Source: a virus. From it: DNA of 49,756 bases. The position numbers were made by a program, and so were the translations under genes. Shown here one piece after another: positions 11,601 through 19,400 of the stretch. Location: IMG/VR virus record IMGVR_UViG_3300030450_002556, positions 1 through 49,756 of that record. One strand, given 5' to 3'. Within the stretch, counting starts at the first letter, position 1. Each line of letters begins with the position of its first letter. Under the pieces are notes generated by a model. It had not been told where the DNA came from, ran no database searches, and saw only the letters and a list, made by a program, of their open reading frames with translations.

Positions 11601-12335
11601 TCCTCTAGCAGTAGATGGAAGGCCCATAAACAAAGAGCCTGATAATCTTCTTAACCATACCTGGTCTTTACCAGGCATTATATTACCTATAGCTCTAAAA
11701 GCTCCACCTGCTATAGCGCCTCCAAAGAAAGATTCCATCATAGAGTCTATACCACCTTGCCAAGTAGATACTCCACTAGCTACACCTAAATGGAAAGCTC
11801 CTTCAGCCATGTGAGCTGGAGCACCTTTAGTCATAAACTTAGCAGCATCTGATACAGCTCCTGCTCTACCAGCTCTTGCAGCTTTAGTAGCTGGAGCAAC
11901 TAATGATTTAGCCCCTTTAGTTACTTTATCTGCTATAAGCATTGGAACTGACTTTATTTTAGCTACGTGAGAAGCAAGTCCTATACCTCTAAATAGAGGA
12001 GCAGCCATACCAGGCACAAAACCTATTAAATGTCCTAGATTCCTAGATATAGCTTCATATTCATTGTCTGGATGTTTACCTACATCAAATGTGGTAAATC
12101 CACCGATAAATCCCATTCCAAATTGCTTAAAGGCTTCACCAATACTAAACTCACCTTCATAAAATGGTTTATTGTAAAACGAGGCATGATTTTTTATCTG
12201 CTGAATAGCAGGAGGTTGAAACATCTGGGGTGATGTTTTATATAATTTTATAGTTTGATTCAGCTGGTCTTCTGTCCAAGATGGTTTCCATTCTTGTTCA
12301 GGGACCTCTGAATAACCCATAGACGCTTGAGCCAT
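2685..12335 (-). CDS. Giant virion protein with SLOG-like and two-barrel RNA polymerase domains (3216 aa)
   Basis: The likely role is a virion-packaged polymerase that enters the cell with the DNA and starts early transcription. An N-terminal Gly/Ala-rich hydrophobic region covers about residues 70-220. A SLOG-like Rossmann domain lies at about 375-525, with SGGSEGADNIW and GGSGWTVEFAKQLKKPIY. A polymerase region spans about 1050-1620. Its first barrel candidate includes HVDGAIITRND (~1080) and Lys-bearing strands (~1130-1160). Its second barrel holds RVPMDSISG (~1470) and GGADLDGDEAFMYF, with the metal-binding aspartates at 1511, 1513 and 1515. A helical segment after it resembles the bridge-helix/trigger-loop zone. 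Long charged helical stretches follow, then a hydrophobic C-terminal part at about 3060-3090. DxDGD is the hallmark of cellular, QDE-1/YonO and crAss-type polymerases. The domain boundaries are inferred by eye. Confidence 0.8.
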   Translation of the reverse strand: MAQASMGYSEVPEQEWKPSWTEDQLNQTIKLYKTSPQMFQPPAIQQIKNHASFYNKPFYEGEFSIGEAFKQFGMGFIGGFTTFDVGKHPDNEYEAISRNLGHLIGFVPGMAAPLFRGIGLASHVAKIKSVPMLIADKVTKGAKSLVAPATKAARAGRAGAVSDAAKFMTKGAPAHMAEGAFHLGVASGVSTWQGGIDSMMESFFGGAIAGGAFRAIGNIMPGKDQVWLRRLSGSLFMGLPSTARGATTPEQIYEYLLGGYFGGKEMSWKKHGSMRAQQEMVKQAEKAGNEELAVTRDPRKMKGFEDLEPEVQEQLIKDAENRWGNALENQGMGLYLIEKMGLGEVVNGEATKEGWAGLKKVIGGEEIATTKELGKGQVKVAVSGGSEGADNIWSSRIAERGVETVQYTYEGGGRRIEKKGIPGVIRELSEGELQEAGPRVVRAAKSLGKNAPSDPTARNYIYSNWFKAKFSDGVYAIGHINTDNKTVRGGSGWTVEFAKQLKKPIYTFEQAKNKWFKFDYRLNQFKAISEAPKLSKKPALVGTRNIWKQGIEAVENTIAKTFGESVKEKKVKGAVAEEEVSTPSVTMRPKIIEKETRRNNVQEEIDAYREAIKEIGNKKKKTGEDKANLIQLKKDLKLSTNELNTLNKELEKMYEVPSDMTLDKEGKAVPEDLNDTDVGMKIDVDVGKKSEQFVNQHISKIVDTPENLTKRMHTFEMASKVEKILTKYTSRGDEPNTKGLINEIEKEFNLSLPEEAVGSLRQWLNIKNNAVPNRYVNVTFNEADGKISVEPMTEARRRTPAGNRKFQREPEKIIERMFVEAGGKLDKDMGSLVIVDNISTRTKDAGVKDGTLSDFRRSNPKEYDKTLSEINKSMNKKDFYLFGGRGDADRLYYAKYHPASGKTGLSLNSKFLSKIKSGTKNNNEYINARNEFVNRNKGILKSAEAKKIFDRAFESNILYDLSLNGFDIKVSGKRVQIGSGTMKDKLSTKRNTIDKYVATMMGDGFIKGVVGFNKRLQIIMTPSWPGSKELAKTWVKDLNPEGRLNYVIVKDLKETPKIWSHLGNSEFNIEAVRNSMYVEHVDGAIITRNDVVDYMNADAGMPRSGQNKSFMLSTQNDKNGNPMGAMYGKYMSHKAGAKLSELMEKEGLHYIVMESSSKQRGTRQIGDYNITSDGKLEIAAEKYSVDPSEIKYNYSVKQNDHMFKGDHVIAKQALAHLTQNAYSPVSPDMINDIYEGTIMERFRGKTEANEVLSRYLKEHNDSDLAYLNKNIEDIGVNELLRGIHSPHGTKFADAAYKRLFKINAEAIEAMRNEGEITKEQASNMQEEMSEFNQATDRIITQSLRVAQTSKQGALPVMLHKWIRPYRAVMMRNFLVHTVSRPKIGNSGNARIRPYDLALRMDLDNANPRLRELEKRDDIFFLDNEYKKMPIKTFIKGLENTNLDKLYQKYENKSTSKTIKEQIEEVLRAVVLRVPMDSISGAHALKFRGFTGRDGHGILMHSRTMRSLGGADLDGDEAFMYFGGRKGKEGGGFKKEWKDVYEANKEEYVMYRNVTTNKIITPEEYTKKPKLQRKNFVKYIPDPKTGEVVRPDGKHKGNTFRDLLTLTGTDKSYAKALKNSKVLQYALSTRQYISEKAVDGRNTLGPAVSMPQIFKTAHSMMMSSQNGKDVFQIQRKEKGKWKTYEIEVVPRTEKEWQQYQRKLSQSMVAFASDPMDEVGLKSYETWYKELYDAYFKINKVKDISGKKSVEVKGYKDNIDSFVKNFKMWGLKGGFKTPSLVGKVNEMNSALFGKDYANNKRWEEGEIRDKLRFLHELTPEEMPVLLAKMGDTIGMAEPFGDSMAKRLDRTKTIELYNKVNEYAEKESWLAPILGKSGFKVPYIENIQNVLNKKLYNSDKLDYHASSKEEFLNAIKGTSYGKDKVLLEKVNNGEEFGYTKRLEILKKMVRQADEFLTVDLHDMVSLKRIVPFIKQRRDKLTGRELKKFDKMILEVFNKTDELKKSSYLMRDQRRELDAFYDNMETKPEVIQDMFRDIVRIIPELKKDPTFKLPSGEERSATMDQVKVDAEIATYKKKLTPWGKKLFDYFMLGTWDRMHMRRAHKAEKLLKGLSETDPIFHDLLHIVKQAGAKTSLSKLGYSSESVSDNSVRDFMKDFMDISGKAFKESSREVENIQKNIENLKENTKIKLEDGTEVDGTIFGSNIDKKVEGTYTADLRGFEGLSKGKLNPKDAKVIEELAANIKYHYPEIGMRLGEVVRGVMEKDLNAMNREDFMIFNNVLKEMRTGTLNQKLDILMGNDPKGRIPELKKRYYMQFPETVSREVMKYDITWLRNKGAFLTKDGKWEEGKVQKPSWYLQGMTDWIGRMNQQGIELTEQLTGKLNNDLLFMEGVPNNELLRKVAVMKMEKDYEVPSIMKDEKMTPEHKNAASGEILRRYDRKVKEAGDMLDKSHRIVNRKGERVEKTGWEIVERIMDVYETSNKEAHKLLTGDRDRLIKEYGIGWWDKHRVEPILDYNRFLRDISKTYNKGESIPKWLGIDGLRQIARSMQIDMLSKDAKGKELRQKLINATLTRTGQKHFRGFWPHLFFSGKEVVKAINKRTIEIMNSDLEPAEKDAEIRKLVAKHKSLTGDWIDPNEGLWESIDRAQLGEAVKDVKGKKRPDRIDWWDNDLMIKSMYKRGAHIPGYSIERSTYESYLRNVGDTYFKQLNQIMTRDIIEKYKKRAFRKGWYKAKDYKDNMSLGQAWENYLKLYAQGAMGNPDIIPNKVYEDPTMKIKGTPYGWWSDNKVRDRLNKIKNSLFKGQKLHPKLEKIIDTDLDHNTVLKLSNMEAKFELASLLAHPKSMVANIFGGSMHTIQHAGWNYFKRAQKVSELQKINPEINSAEARDKWVVKHGIIPEFIMYEWGLSPELRTANAKQFIQEAVGKFTGDKVDRPGLIELAKKYEISKPIMEKAALFMSKPETKLRRDAFVASYLRAYDKFGGAFKNPDHPFLIEMAKKGVKATQFLYNAPYRPAFARTALGKVMTRFMLWSWNAARFRNDVIREARTRGISPGSAEFEKFKRTAQIDLFVFAMGNVFAYSLFETAMPAPWNWLQDTSDWLFGNEQERDRAFFGTWPAPVAPLQMITPPIARFPAAGLQAYLNDDYGRMADYHIYTALPFGRIVRDFSPYAPGNLVDNPLRLMDKWTGFPLTGLQKESKRLKKEGVYYPWSPVANGEEDE

Positions 12336-12347
12336 ACTTCCCTTATA

Positions 12348-13847
12348 TTAAAACTTATATCGTTTTTTATCTACGATAGGGTTTACCATTAGTTCTTCTT
12401 CAACTGTTGGCTGTGTTCCTATTTGAGCTTGAGTAGCTTCAGCTTCTCCATATTCTTTCAATATTTCCTGAGATAGTGTATATAAATCATGCATTAACCA
12501 AGCATCCATTCCTAAGGAAACAACACCTGAAGCCCCAGCAGTAAAAGGAGTAGCAGATTTCAATATTCCACTTGCTACAATCTTAGAACCTAATTTAAGT
12601 CCAGCCTTTTTAAGGATACCAGTCCAACCTACTTTAGCAACAGCTCTATTTATAACTTTACCAGAATTTTGAACCAATCCTTTATTGACTAAGTTTTGCA
12701 TTGCTTTCTTTTTTATAACCTTCTTAGAGACTAGTTTATTAACTTCTTTCTTAGTATTTTTTAGCTCTTTAAGATATTTATCTTTATATACTTGACCTTT
12801 TTTGCCAAATTTTATACCTTCTACCTGCTTAATACCTTTATCTAATTTTCTCTTTACTGAATTCGCCCAAGCTTTTTTATCCTTAGCACTTTTCCAATTT
12901 AATTCTTTTCCTTTTATATTAAAAGCATTCTTTCCGCCAATCTTTGTTAAATCATTTCCAATATTTCTTGTGCTTTTAAACAAATCATTTCTAATAGTTC
13001 CTTTTTGATTTATAGCATTAGCCCAACCAACTTGTTTCATAGGTAATGGAGTTCCTGGTTTAAAAGCTCCTGTAGCAGACCACCCTTTATTAGCATAATG
13101 AGAAGCCATAACACCCTTGCCTGCCATACCTCTTGCATGTTGAATAGATGACCATCCAGGCAACATAGCATGTGCAGCTGCAGAACGAACTCCAGCTACA
13201 GCACCTTTTCCTGCTGCTTTTTGAGCCATATAAGCAGCTCTACTACCTGCTAGTCCTTTTACACCAGCTCTAGCTTGAGCTGTACCAAATGGAACTAAAG
13301 GGTTAACTCTGTCATCCATAAGCCCTTCCGCAATTGAACGCCCTAAAACAGTCTTAGGGTCAGCTGCTACATCTTGCAATCCTACCATTAAAGTACTAGC
13401 AAATGCATGTTGAGGATTAGCTCTTAATGACTTCATAATATCCATTCTTAATCCAGGATTGTTTCTATAAGTGTTTCTCAATGCTTTATTAAAATCATCG
13501 TTTTTGGCATACATAGTTTGTAATTGACCTATTCCGTCAAGTAATTTGGTCTGTTTGGAAGATTTTATAGTATTTACGGTATCCATAAATCTTTTATAGT
13601 CTGGTCGCATGCCTCTAGATTTAGCAGCTCTAGCATACTTATCCCATGCAGCAGTTCTGTCATTTACAGTCATAGGTTTATAGGCTATCACAGTATCTCC
13701 TGGTTTCCAAGAAAATCCAGGCTGTCCAAAGCCCTGATTAGACATTGTTGCAAAAAAGTCTTCATGCCAAGTATCGTTTTTTAACCTTTTTGCTTCCTTC
13801 ATTAATTCAAATGCTTGCCAATTTGCCGCCATCTTATATCTCTCCAC
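12348..13847 (-). CDS. Internal virion protein, basic and Ala/Gly-rich (499 aa)
   Basis: The protein is strongly basic. It has an Ala/Gly-rich middle section (about residues 185-260), a very Lys-rich zone (about 310-400) and a hydrophobic segment near the C-terminus (about 410-460). The tail is acidic. It lies between the giant polymerase-bearing protein and another internal-protein candidate, and overlaps the latter by 14 bases. Composition and position suggest an ejected core protein comparable in role, not in visible sequence, to the T7 gp14-gp16 set. In-frame ATG codons 5-6 residues in could also be the start. Confidence 0.65.
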   Translation of the reverse strand: MERYKMAANWQAFELMKEAKRLKNDTWHEDFFATMSNQGFGQPGFSWKPGDTVIAYKPMTVNDRTAAWDKYARAAKSRGMRPDYKRFMDTVNTIKSSKQTKLLDGIGQLQTMYAKNDDFNKALRNTYRNNPGLRMDIMKSLRANPQHAFASTLMVGLQDVAADPKTVLGRSIAEGLMDDRVNPLVPFGTAQARAGVKGLAGSRAAYMAQKAAGKGAVAGVRSAAAHAMLPGWSSIQHARGMAGKGVMASHYANKGWSATGAFKPGTPLPMKQVGWANAINQKGTIRNDLFKSTRNIGNDLTKIGGKNAFNIKGKELNWKSAKDKKAWANSVKRKLDKGIKQVEGIKFGKKGQVYKDKYLKELKNTKKEVNKLVSKKVIKKKAMQNLVNKGLVQNSGKVINRAVAKVGWTGILKKAGLKLGSKIVASGILKSATPFTAGASGVVSLGMDAWLMHDLYTLSQEILKEYGEAEATQAQIGTQPTVEEELMVNPIVDKKRYKF

Positions 13848-15231
13848 CTTTTATATTATACATTAAATTTGCGATAAATCTATTTACAAAGTTTGGGGCA
13901 TCTCCCCTAGCTTCTATATGCTTATCTATTGCCTTTTTCTTTAAATCTTTAACCCTACTTGCACCATGTTGTATACTTTTTGCCGTATCATAATCTTTTT
14001 CATAGCTAAAATCTATCCAATCTTTAGCTCCTTTAAATGAACCATCTACTAACTTCCCTGCCATATGTCGTTCAAACTCTTCAGGGTCGTCATAACCACC
14101 CTCGCTTAATTCTTTTAATTCTTTTAAATCATCTACAAGCTCTGGATTTAACTCCATTGCTTTATCCCAATTTACTTTCATATTAGTACTAGAAGCTATG
14201 TTCTCAGAGAATTCGTTTTGTTGAGATACTTTAGCATCATGCTCATCAGCACTACTATTCTCCCACCAGTTTTCAGATTCTTCGTAATCATCGATTTCCT
14301 TACCGTGATGCATAATAAGGTCTATCATGCTATGAGCGTATTTATCAGCAGATTTTCCTGTTTTTATTGCAGATATAGTAGGACTTAAAGCATCTCCTAT
14401 TTTTTTACCCATACCTTTAATACTTAATTCAGGCATATTAGGAAAGATACGTTCTAAACCAATATCTCCATAATCATAACCAAAACGAGCGCTATCCCCT
14501 CCATATTTAAATAAGTTTAAAGTTTCGGTAACTTTTTCTCCATCTATAACATTATCTTCTTTGCGCTCACCTGCTTCAAATCCTGGAAGGAATGCTTGTT
14601 GTGTATCTTTTGCATATTGAGATTTTTTATCACCTGGGCTAAAACTATAAACCCCTTCATAAGCTGCATTTGGAGAGTAGTCATAAAGACCTCCCTCAAA
14701 GTCAGCATTATAAGCAAGAGGAATCGACCCATCATCAGTAGGTATCATAAGCCCGTAATTATCATCCCAGTCAAGAGTGCCCTCTTTAGCCGCTTTTAAA
14801 ATACCATGTCCTTCAAGATATTTGTCAAATGTATCGTACATGCCACCTTCTAAAAAGGATTTTGCAAGCCCAGAAGGATTACCTCCTATCATGTACTTTT
14901 CATCTTTTTCTTCAGCCTTTTTTTTATGGTATTCGTAATTAGCTTTAGCTTTTTGGACTAAACTTTTCTCAAGCATATCTATATTATCAGCTGAGTACTC
15001 ATAGGACCGCTGTCCACCTCTTAACCTATTGCCTAAATCGGACTCAGAAGCAAGCATTCCCATTCCAGCCCACTTTTGAGTAGCTATGTCACCACTAGTA
15101 AGAGGATTTCCATAGTCATCATAATCTACTATGTCACTAGCTCTACTTCTATGCATTAAATCCTGCCAAGGACTGCTTTGTCCCCAATGCTTATCGTAAA
15201 TAGTGTCTTTGCCGTATATATCTAATGCCAT
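13834..15231 (-). CDS. Acidic internal virion protein candidate (465 aa)
   Basis: This is an Asp/Glu/Tyr-rich soluble protein with no clear membrane segment and several charged helices (for example around residues 80-115 and 345-400). It starts MALDIYGKDTIYDKHWGQ. It lies between two candidate ejection proteins and overlaps the next gene by 14 bases, so it is probably part of the internal core or tail-tip assembly. No domain was recognised. Confidence 0.6.
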   Translation of the reverse strand: MALDIYGKDTIYDKHWGQSSPWQDLMHRSRASDIVDYDDYGNPLTSGDIATQKWAGMGMLASESDLGNRLRGGQRSYEYSADNIDMLEKSLVQKAKANYEYHKKKAEEKDEKYMIGGNPSGLAKSFLEGGMYDTFDKYLEGHGILKAAKEGTLDWDDNYGLMIPTDDGSIPLAYNADFEGGLYDYSPNAAYEGVYSFSPGDKKSQYAKDTQQAFLPGFEAGERKEDNVIDGEKVTETLNLFKYGGDSARFGYDYGDIGLERIFPNMPELSIKGMGKKIGDALSPTISAIKTGKSADKYAHSMIDLIMHHGKEIDDYEESENWWENSSADEHDAKVSQQNEFSENIASSTNMKVNWDKAMELNPELVDDLKELKELSEGGYDDPEEFERHMAGKLVDGSFKGAKDWIDFSYEKDYDTAKSIQHGASRVKDLKKKAIDKHIEARGDAPNFVNRFIANLMYNIKGGEI

Positions 15232-15236
15232 ATTAT

Positions 15237-15779
15237 TTAATCTTCAGATATGAAATCGCCCCACATTGTATTACCATGGCTATCATAAGGAGATATCATC
15301 ATATTTAGACCTCCTTGCAAGTTATCATACCAACTCATATCTTGTTGATGTTGAGCACTTCTTATTCCTGTTAATGCTTGACTATATTGATTTTGTCCTT
15401 GCAGCCAATTACTATACATATCATCACTCTTTCCTTGAAGATTTATCCAAGCATCTTGTAATGTTTGACCAGTCCCTTGAACTGCTTTAGTCGTTCTATC
15501 TAAATTTTGTTGATTTGTAATACCACTATTGGCTCCATACATCATTCTATTGTTTAACATATTAGAGAAATCTGAAGAATTATATACTTGATTTAATAAA
15601 CTATCTCTATTTTCTGCCCAAAAATTGCTATTAGGGTTTCGATATTCATTTATTCTATCCATTTGGCCATCTAAACCTTGTTTAAAAGGTTGTAAATCTC
15701 TTTCCATTTCAGCCCTAGATGGACCGCTTCTGAATAAATTCATAGCCATACTAGCTAATCCAGGTACTAACTCTATCAT
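15237..15779 (-). CDS. Gln/Asn-rich small internal virion protein (180 aa)
   Basis: The 180-residue protein has a hydrophobic N-terminus (MIELVPGLASMAMNLF) followed by helical, Gln-, Asn- and Met-rich sequence. This resembles small podoviral internal proteins such as gp14-type proteins, which insert in the outer membrane during DNA ejection. A GGAGAA-type site (complement of 15780-15790) lies just upstream. A 59-base gap separates it from the preceding virion gene. The assignment is by character and position only. Confidence 0.55.
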   Translation of the reverse strand: MIELVPGLASMAMNLFRSGPSRAEMERDLQPFKQGLDGQMDRINEYRNPNSNFWAENRDSLLNQVYNSSDFSNMLNNRMMYGANSGITNQQNLDRTTKAVQGTGQTLQDAWINLQGKSDDMYSNWLQGQNQYSQALTGIRSAQHQQDMSWYDNLQGGLNMMISPYDSHGNTMWGDFISED

Positions 15780-15838
15780 ATCTTCTCCTTATAATACATC
15801 ATATTAATATACATTTCTTTTTATTAAAAACAAATACT

Positions 15839-16492
15839 TTATTTCCATAATCTTAGCTTTACATAACCGCTATTAATATCATAATCATCAGATAGACTTG
15901 TCTTCCCATGTGCAAATACACTATGGTTTTGAGTGCCAATCTCTATAACATTTTTAGTTTTAGCCCACATACAGAATCCTCTATTATCAGTATCGGAATC
16001 TTCCCACATCCAAACCCCAGGATACCAAATCCTATCACTACCATCTTTAAATACTGCTTGAATTAATGTAAATAGCTCAGTATTTAAATTGTGAGTAAAA
16101 GTATAAGCTGTATTTACTGTAATAGCTGTCCAATCACTCTCATAATCTGGTGGAGGCATTAAACTACCCACACTCTTAGGCAGTGTAGACTTACTTTGTT
16201 CTTGTGCTATATCAACATCACCTTTTAAACTAACATATTTAGCTGTTTTATCTTCAAGCCATCCTTCATCACCTCTTATTTGAAGCGTATAATTGCCTGT
16301 TCTAGGCGTTTTTACAACTCTTATGTCCCCCTCACTACCCTCTGCAGTATCCTCAGCCTCCTTGCCTTTAAAGTTATGAACACTTTCTTTTAAATCATTC
16401 AAATCTTTGTAGACTTTAGTTAAAGCTTTTAATAAATCAGGTTCAGTTACATGAGGTGGGGTAAGTTTTACATCTTTTTCTTGTAATTTCAT
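15839..16492 (-). CDS. Tail-associated protein with short coiled coil (217 aa)
   Basis: An N-terminal helical segment (about residues 15-45) is followed by a beta-rich region containing YTLQIRGDEGW. A C-terminal domain contains FTHNLNTELFTLIQAVFKDGS and ends KLRLWK. The pattern of a short coiled coil plus a beta-sandwich is typical of phage tail fibre or tail-tip appendages. It starts within the TAATG stop of the nozzle gene, so its translation is probably coupled to it. The exact role is unknown. Confidence 0.6.
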   Translation of the reverse strand: MKLQEKDVKLTPPHVTEPDLLKALTKVYKDLNDLKESVHNFKGKEAEDTAEGSEGDIRVVKTPRTGNYTLQIRGDEGWLEDKTAKYVSLKGDVDIAQEQSKSTLPKSVGSLMPPPDYESDWTAITVNTAYTFTHNLNTELFTLIQAVFKDGSDRIWYPGVWMWEDSDTDNRGFCMWAKTKNVIEIGTQNHSVFAHGKTSLSDDYDINSGYVKLRLWK

Positions 16493-19400
16493 TATTTTAA
16501 GCCTTTAGCTCTATATATAATAGCAACACTATCAACCATTCCTTTTTGACCATCAAGTTCAAATCTCATTTTATACCCTTTAGTGCCACTTGGGAATTTA
16601 TAAGAAGGGCCTAATACATAAAATGTCTTAGCTCCGCTATGAGCTGCATTAGTAGTTCCTAACTGCCCTCTTTGCAATGTTAGAGTTAAGAGGCCTGTAG
16701 AGTAATCCATACTCTCTGCTGATACATACATTATTTCATCTTCCAATTTAACATACATACCTTGCCTAATAGCGGCAGTATAAGTACCTTCATCGTCTGT
16801 ACATTTATATGTCCATGTAGCAGGATTTGTTGTATCAAGACTAGTTGGAGTTGCGTTAGCTTCATTCAAATTATGAGATGTAATAGAGGTGTTATAGTTT
16901 TTATTCTCTATAGTAAGTGTTTTCTCTTCTCCATCTACATAAGCTTTTATATTTGTATTTGCCAAACCACTAGGTCTTCCAGCTAGCTTTAATTTATTGA
17001 ATACTTTTAACTGAGTATCGCTTCCAAAAGACATATTCTTACTATACCATTCCCAATCTCTAGCCTCTTCTCTCAATCTTTTATGTTCAAATATGTTAAA
17101 TCCATCTGCAAGATATATTCTGTTTTTTGCTCCTTGAGCAAAAGCCAATACACTTGGAACTTCTATATAGTCCCATCTTTGTTTACTTATACTAAAAGAA
17201 AAAGCTCTTGCCCCTCTTTTTGCTTCATCGGTAGTACAAGCAGTTGCTTTACAAAAACCTTTAGTCGTTACTATAAAAGAATTATGTCTTCCATCATATA
17301 ACACTTTTATATCATAACCTTGAGATTCTGCTATATCAACAGCGTTTATATATCCTACTCTCCATCTTCTTTTTAAACTATTCCTAAGTATAGGTTCTCC
17401 TATAGGAGTAGCACTTACACCATTGTGAATATAGATATTATTAGCATCAGCAAAACACATACCAAAATCAGTAGCTACTACAGCATCTTTCCCTAATATC
17501 CCGATACCTTCTAAAACATCCTCAACATAAAAGCCTTCTTGGTTGATTATATAAGTATCATTCTTATCCCAAGCATATAATTTACCTTTAAAGCCTTGTA
17601 TTGCTATTGGCTTAGTTGGTAATATTAAAAAGTCATTTACCCAGTCTACAACATCAGGTCTTCCAGGTTTAGACCTATATAAGTAATTCTCTATATTATC
17701 ACTTATTTTTCTATGAGATACTTGTCCATATACAGTATAATTTGCCAATTTAGTAGATAAACCCCAATTGACCATTGTATGTCTTCTATTAGAAGATATT
17801 CCATTCATAGTTTCATATGTTGGCCCTGATGGAGTATGAGAAAATGAGTATTCCCATTTATTGTCAGTATTATTGTAGTTCCATTTTGTCTCAGAAGTAG
17901 TATCTAAATTTATACTTTCAGCAAATGTCCATGGCTTAGTTACCAAATCATCTGAGAAATAAAGGTTTATATGCGAAACTCTAGGGCTTAACATCATTGC
18001 TTTAGTATTAGTTACTTTAAAAGTTGCAGCTATATTTGATTTATCTTCAGATAATTGAGGACTTTTTATTGTAAAAGTAGATAAAGGACTCTCTTGAATC
18101 CCATCATAAAGTAGTGAAATTTTATAATTAATAATATCTCCAGAAGAAAATCCTGCACCAGCAGATGACCCTGTCATATCAAATTTAATTAGATTATCTA
18201 TAGTGTCTATAGAAGTTCCAAGGTCATTATTTGTAGATGTGACAACTGCTCCTAAAGTATCAAATGCTGTATGAGATTGGGTTAACTGAAATACATTAAT
18301 AGCATCTTTCACATGAGTTAAAATGCTAGTAGTTTTGTCTTCAGAAATTCCAACTATAGCTGGATTATATGTACCAGTTCCAAATATCCCATCATCAGTA
18401 GTAGAGGACTCTTCATATCCTTGAAGGTGTAGCGTTGTATTGCTAAATAATAATCTTGGATTCTCATAAGTTCTTGCTGCTAAACATTTAATACTATCAA
18501 TCTCTGCTTTATAAGAATTTTTCCAGACAGTAGGACTTGAGATTGAACCAAGTCCAAATCCCATGCTAGCTTTTGCTGCAGCGGTATTTACTAAATTAGT
18601 TCCTTTTAAGCTATTTTCAAATGCTCCAACAGTATTATTATAATCAAGTTCTCCTTGATTAGATACCGATACATTGCCTGGAATATGCGTCGTACTATTT
18701 TCAGTGCTATAAGTATGATGTTTATTTATATTATAGGTTCCTATAAAGGTTTTATCTGCTTCATCATCATGAGCTGGAAAAGCTTGCCCATAAATAACTA
18801 ATATTCTTTTAAATTGAGATTCTTGATTTGTAGCTCCATTTCCATCCCATATAAGCAAAGGTTCCATTCCATAAATTACTCCTAATGAATGAGTATCTGT
18901 GCCATTGCTAATAGTATTCATTGATATAAGAGGGTCTATTTGGTACATTGTATTATCTTGCACCATTCTATCTAAAGTACCGCTATTAACAGCAGTTAAT
19001 ACGCTACTAGAAGAAGTATAGTCTCCATTAGTTGCATCTCCTTCACCATTATACACTATAGAAGTAACTGAGTTTCCGCAATTATAACGGCGGTCAGTAT
19101 TCCCTGTTACTCCACGACTTGTTGCATAAGGATAAGGGTGAACATTATCGTTATGCCCAGCATGATAATCTACATTTTTCTCCAGTCTAAAAAGTCTATT
19201 AATGTAAATATAGTCACCATCTTCTCTTGTATGGTCACTTGAAGAATGTGAATTTTGAACATCTTGGCTTAATTGGTTTGCTGTAATAGTATGATTAGCT
19301 GCTCCAGAGCCTCCAAAACTCATAACACCTAATTCCCTTTCACCACCAGAACCATACATGTCCTCTGGATGTTCATAAGTTTTGCAACTAATTTCTTTTA

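Noticed and set aside
2685-12335. Tail tape-measure protein as explanation for the giant gene
   Set aside because: No sheath, tube or chaperone genes are present, and the DLDGD polymerase signature plus SLOG-like domain do not fit a tape measure.
2685-12335. N4-type (T7-like single-subunit) virion RNA polymerase
   Set aside because: The motif seen is DxDGD of two-barrel polymerases; I did not find the T7-like set of polymerase motifs.
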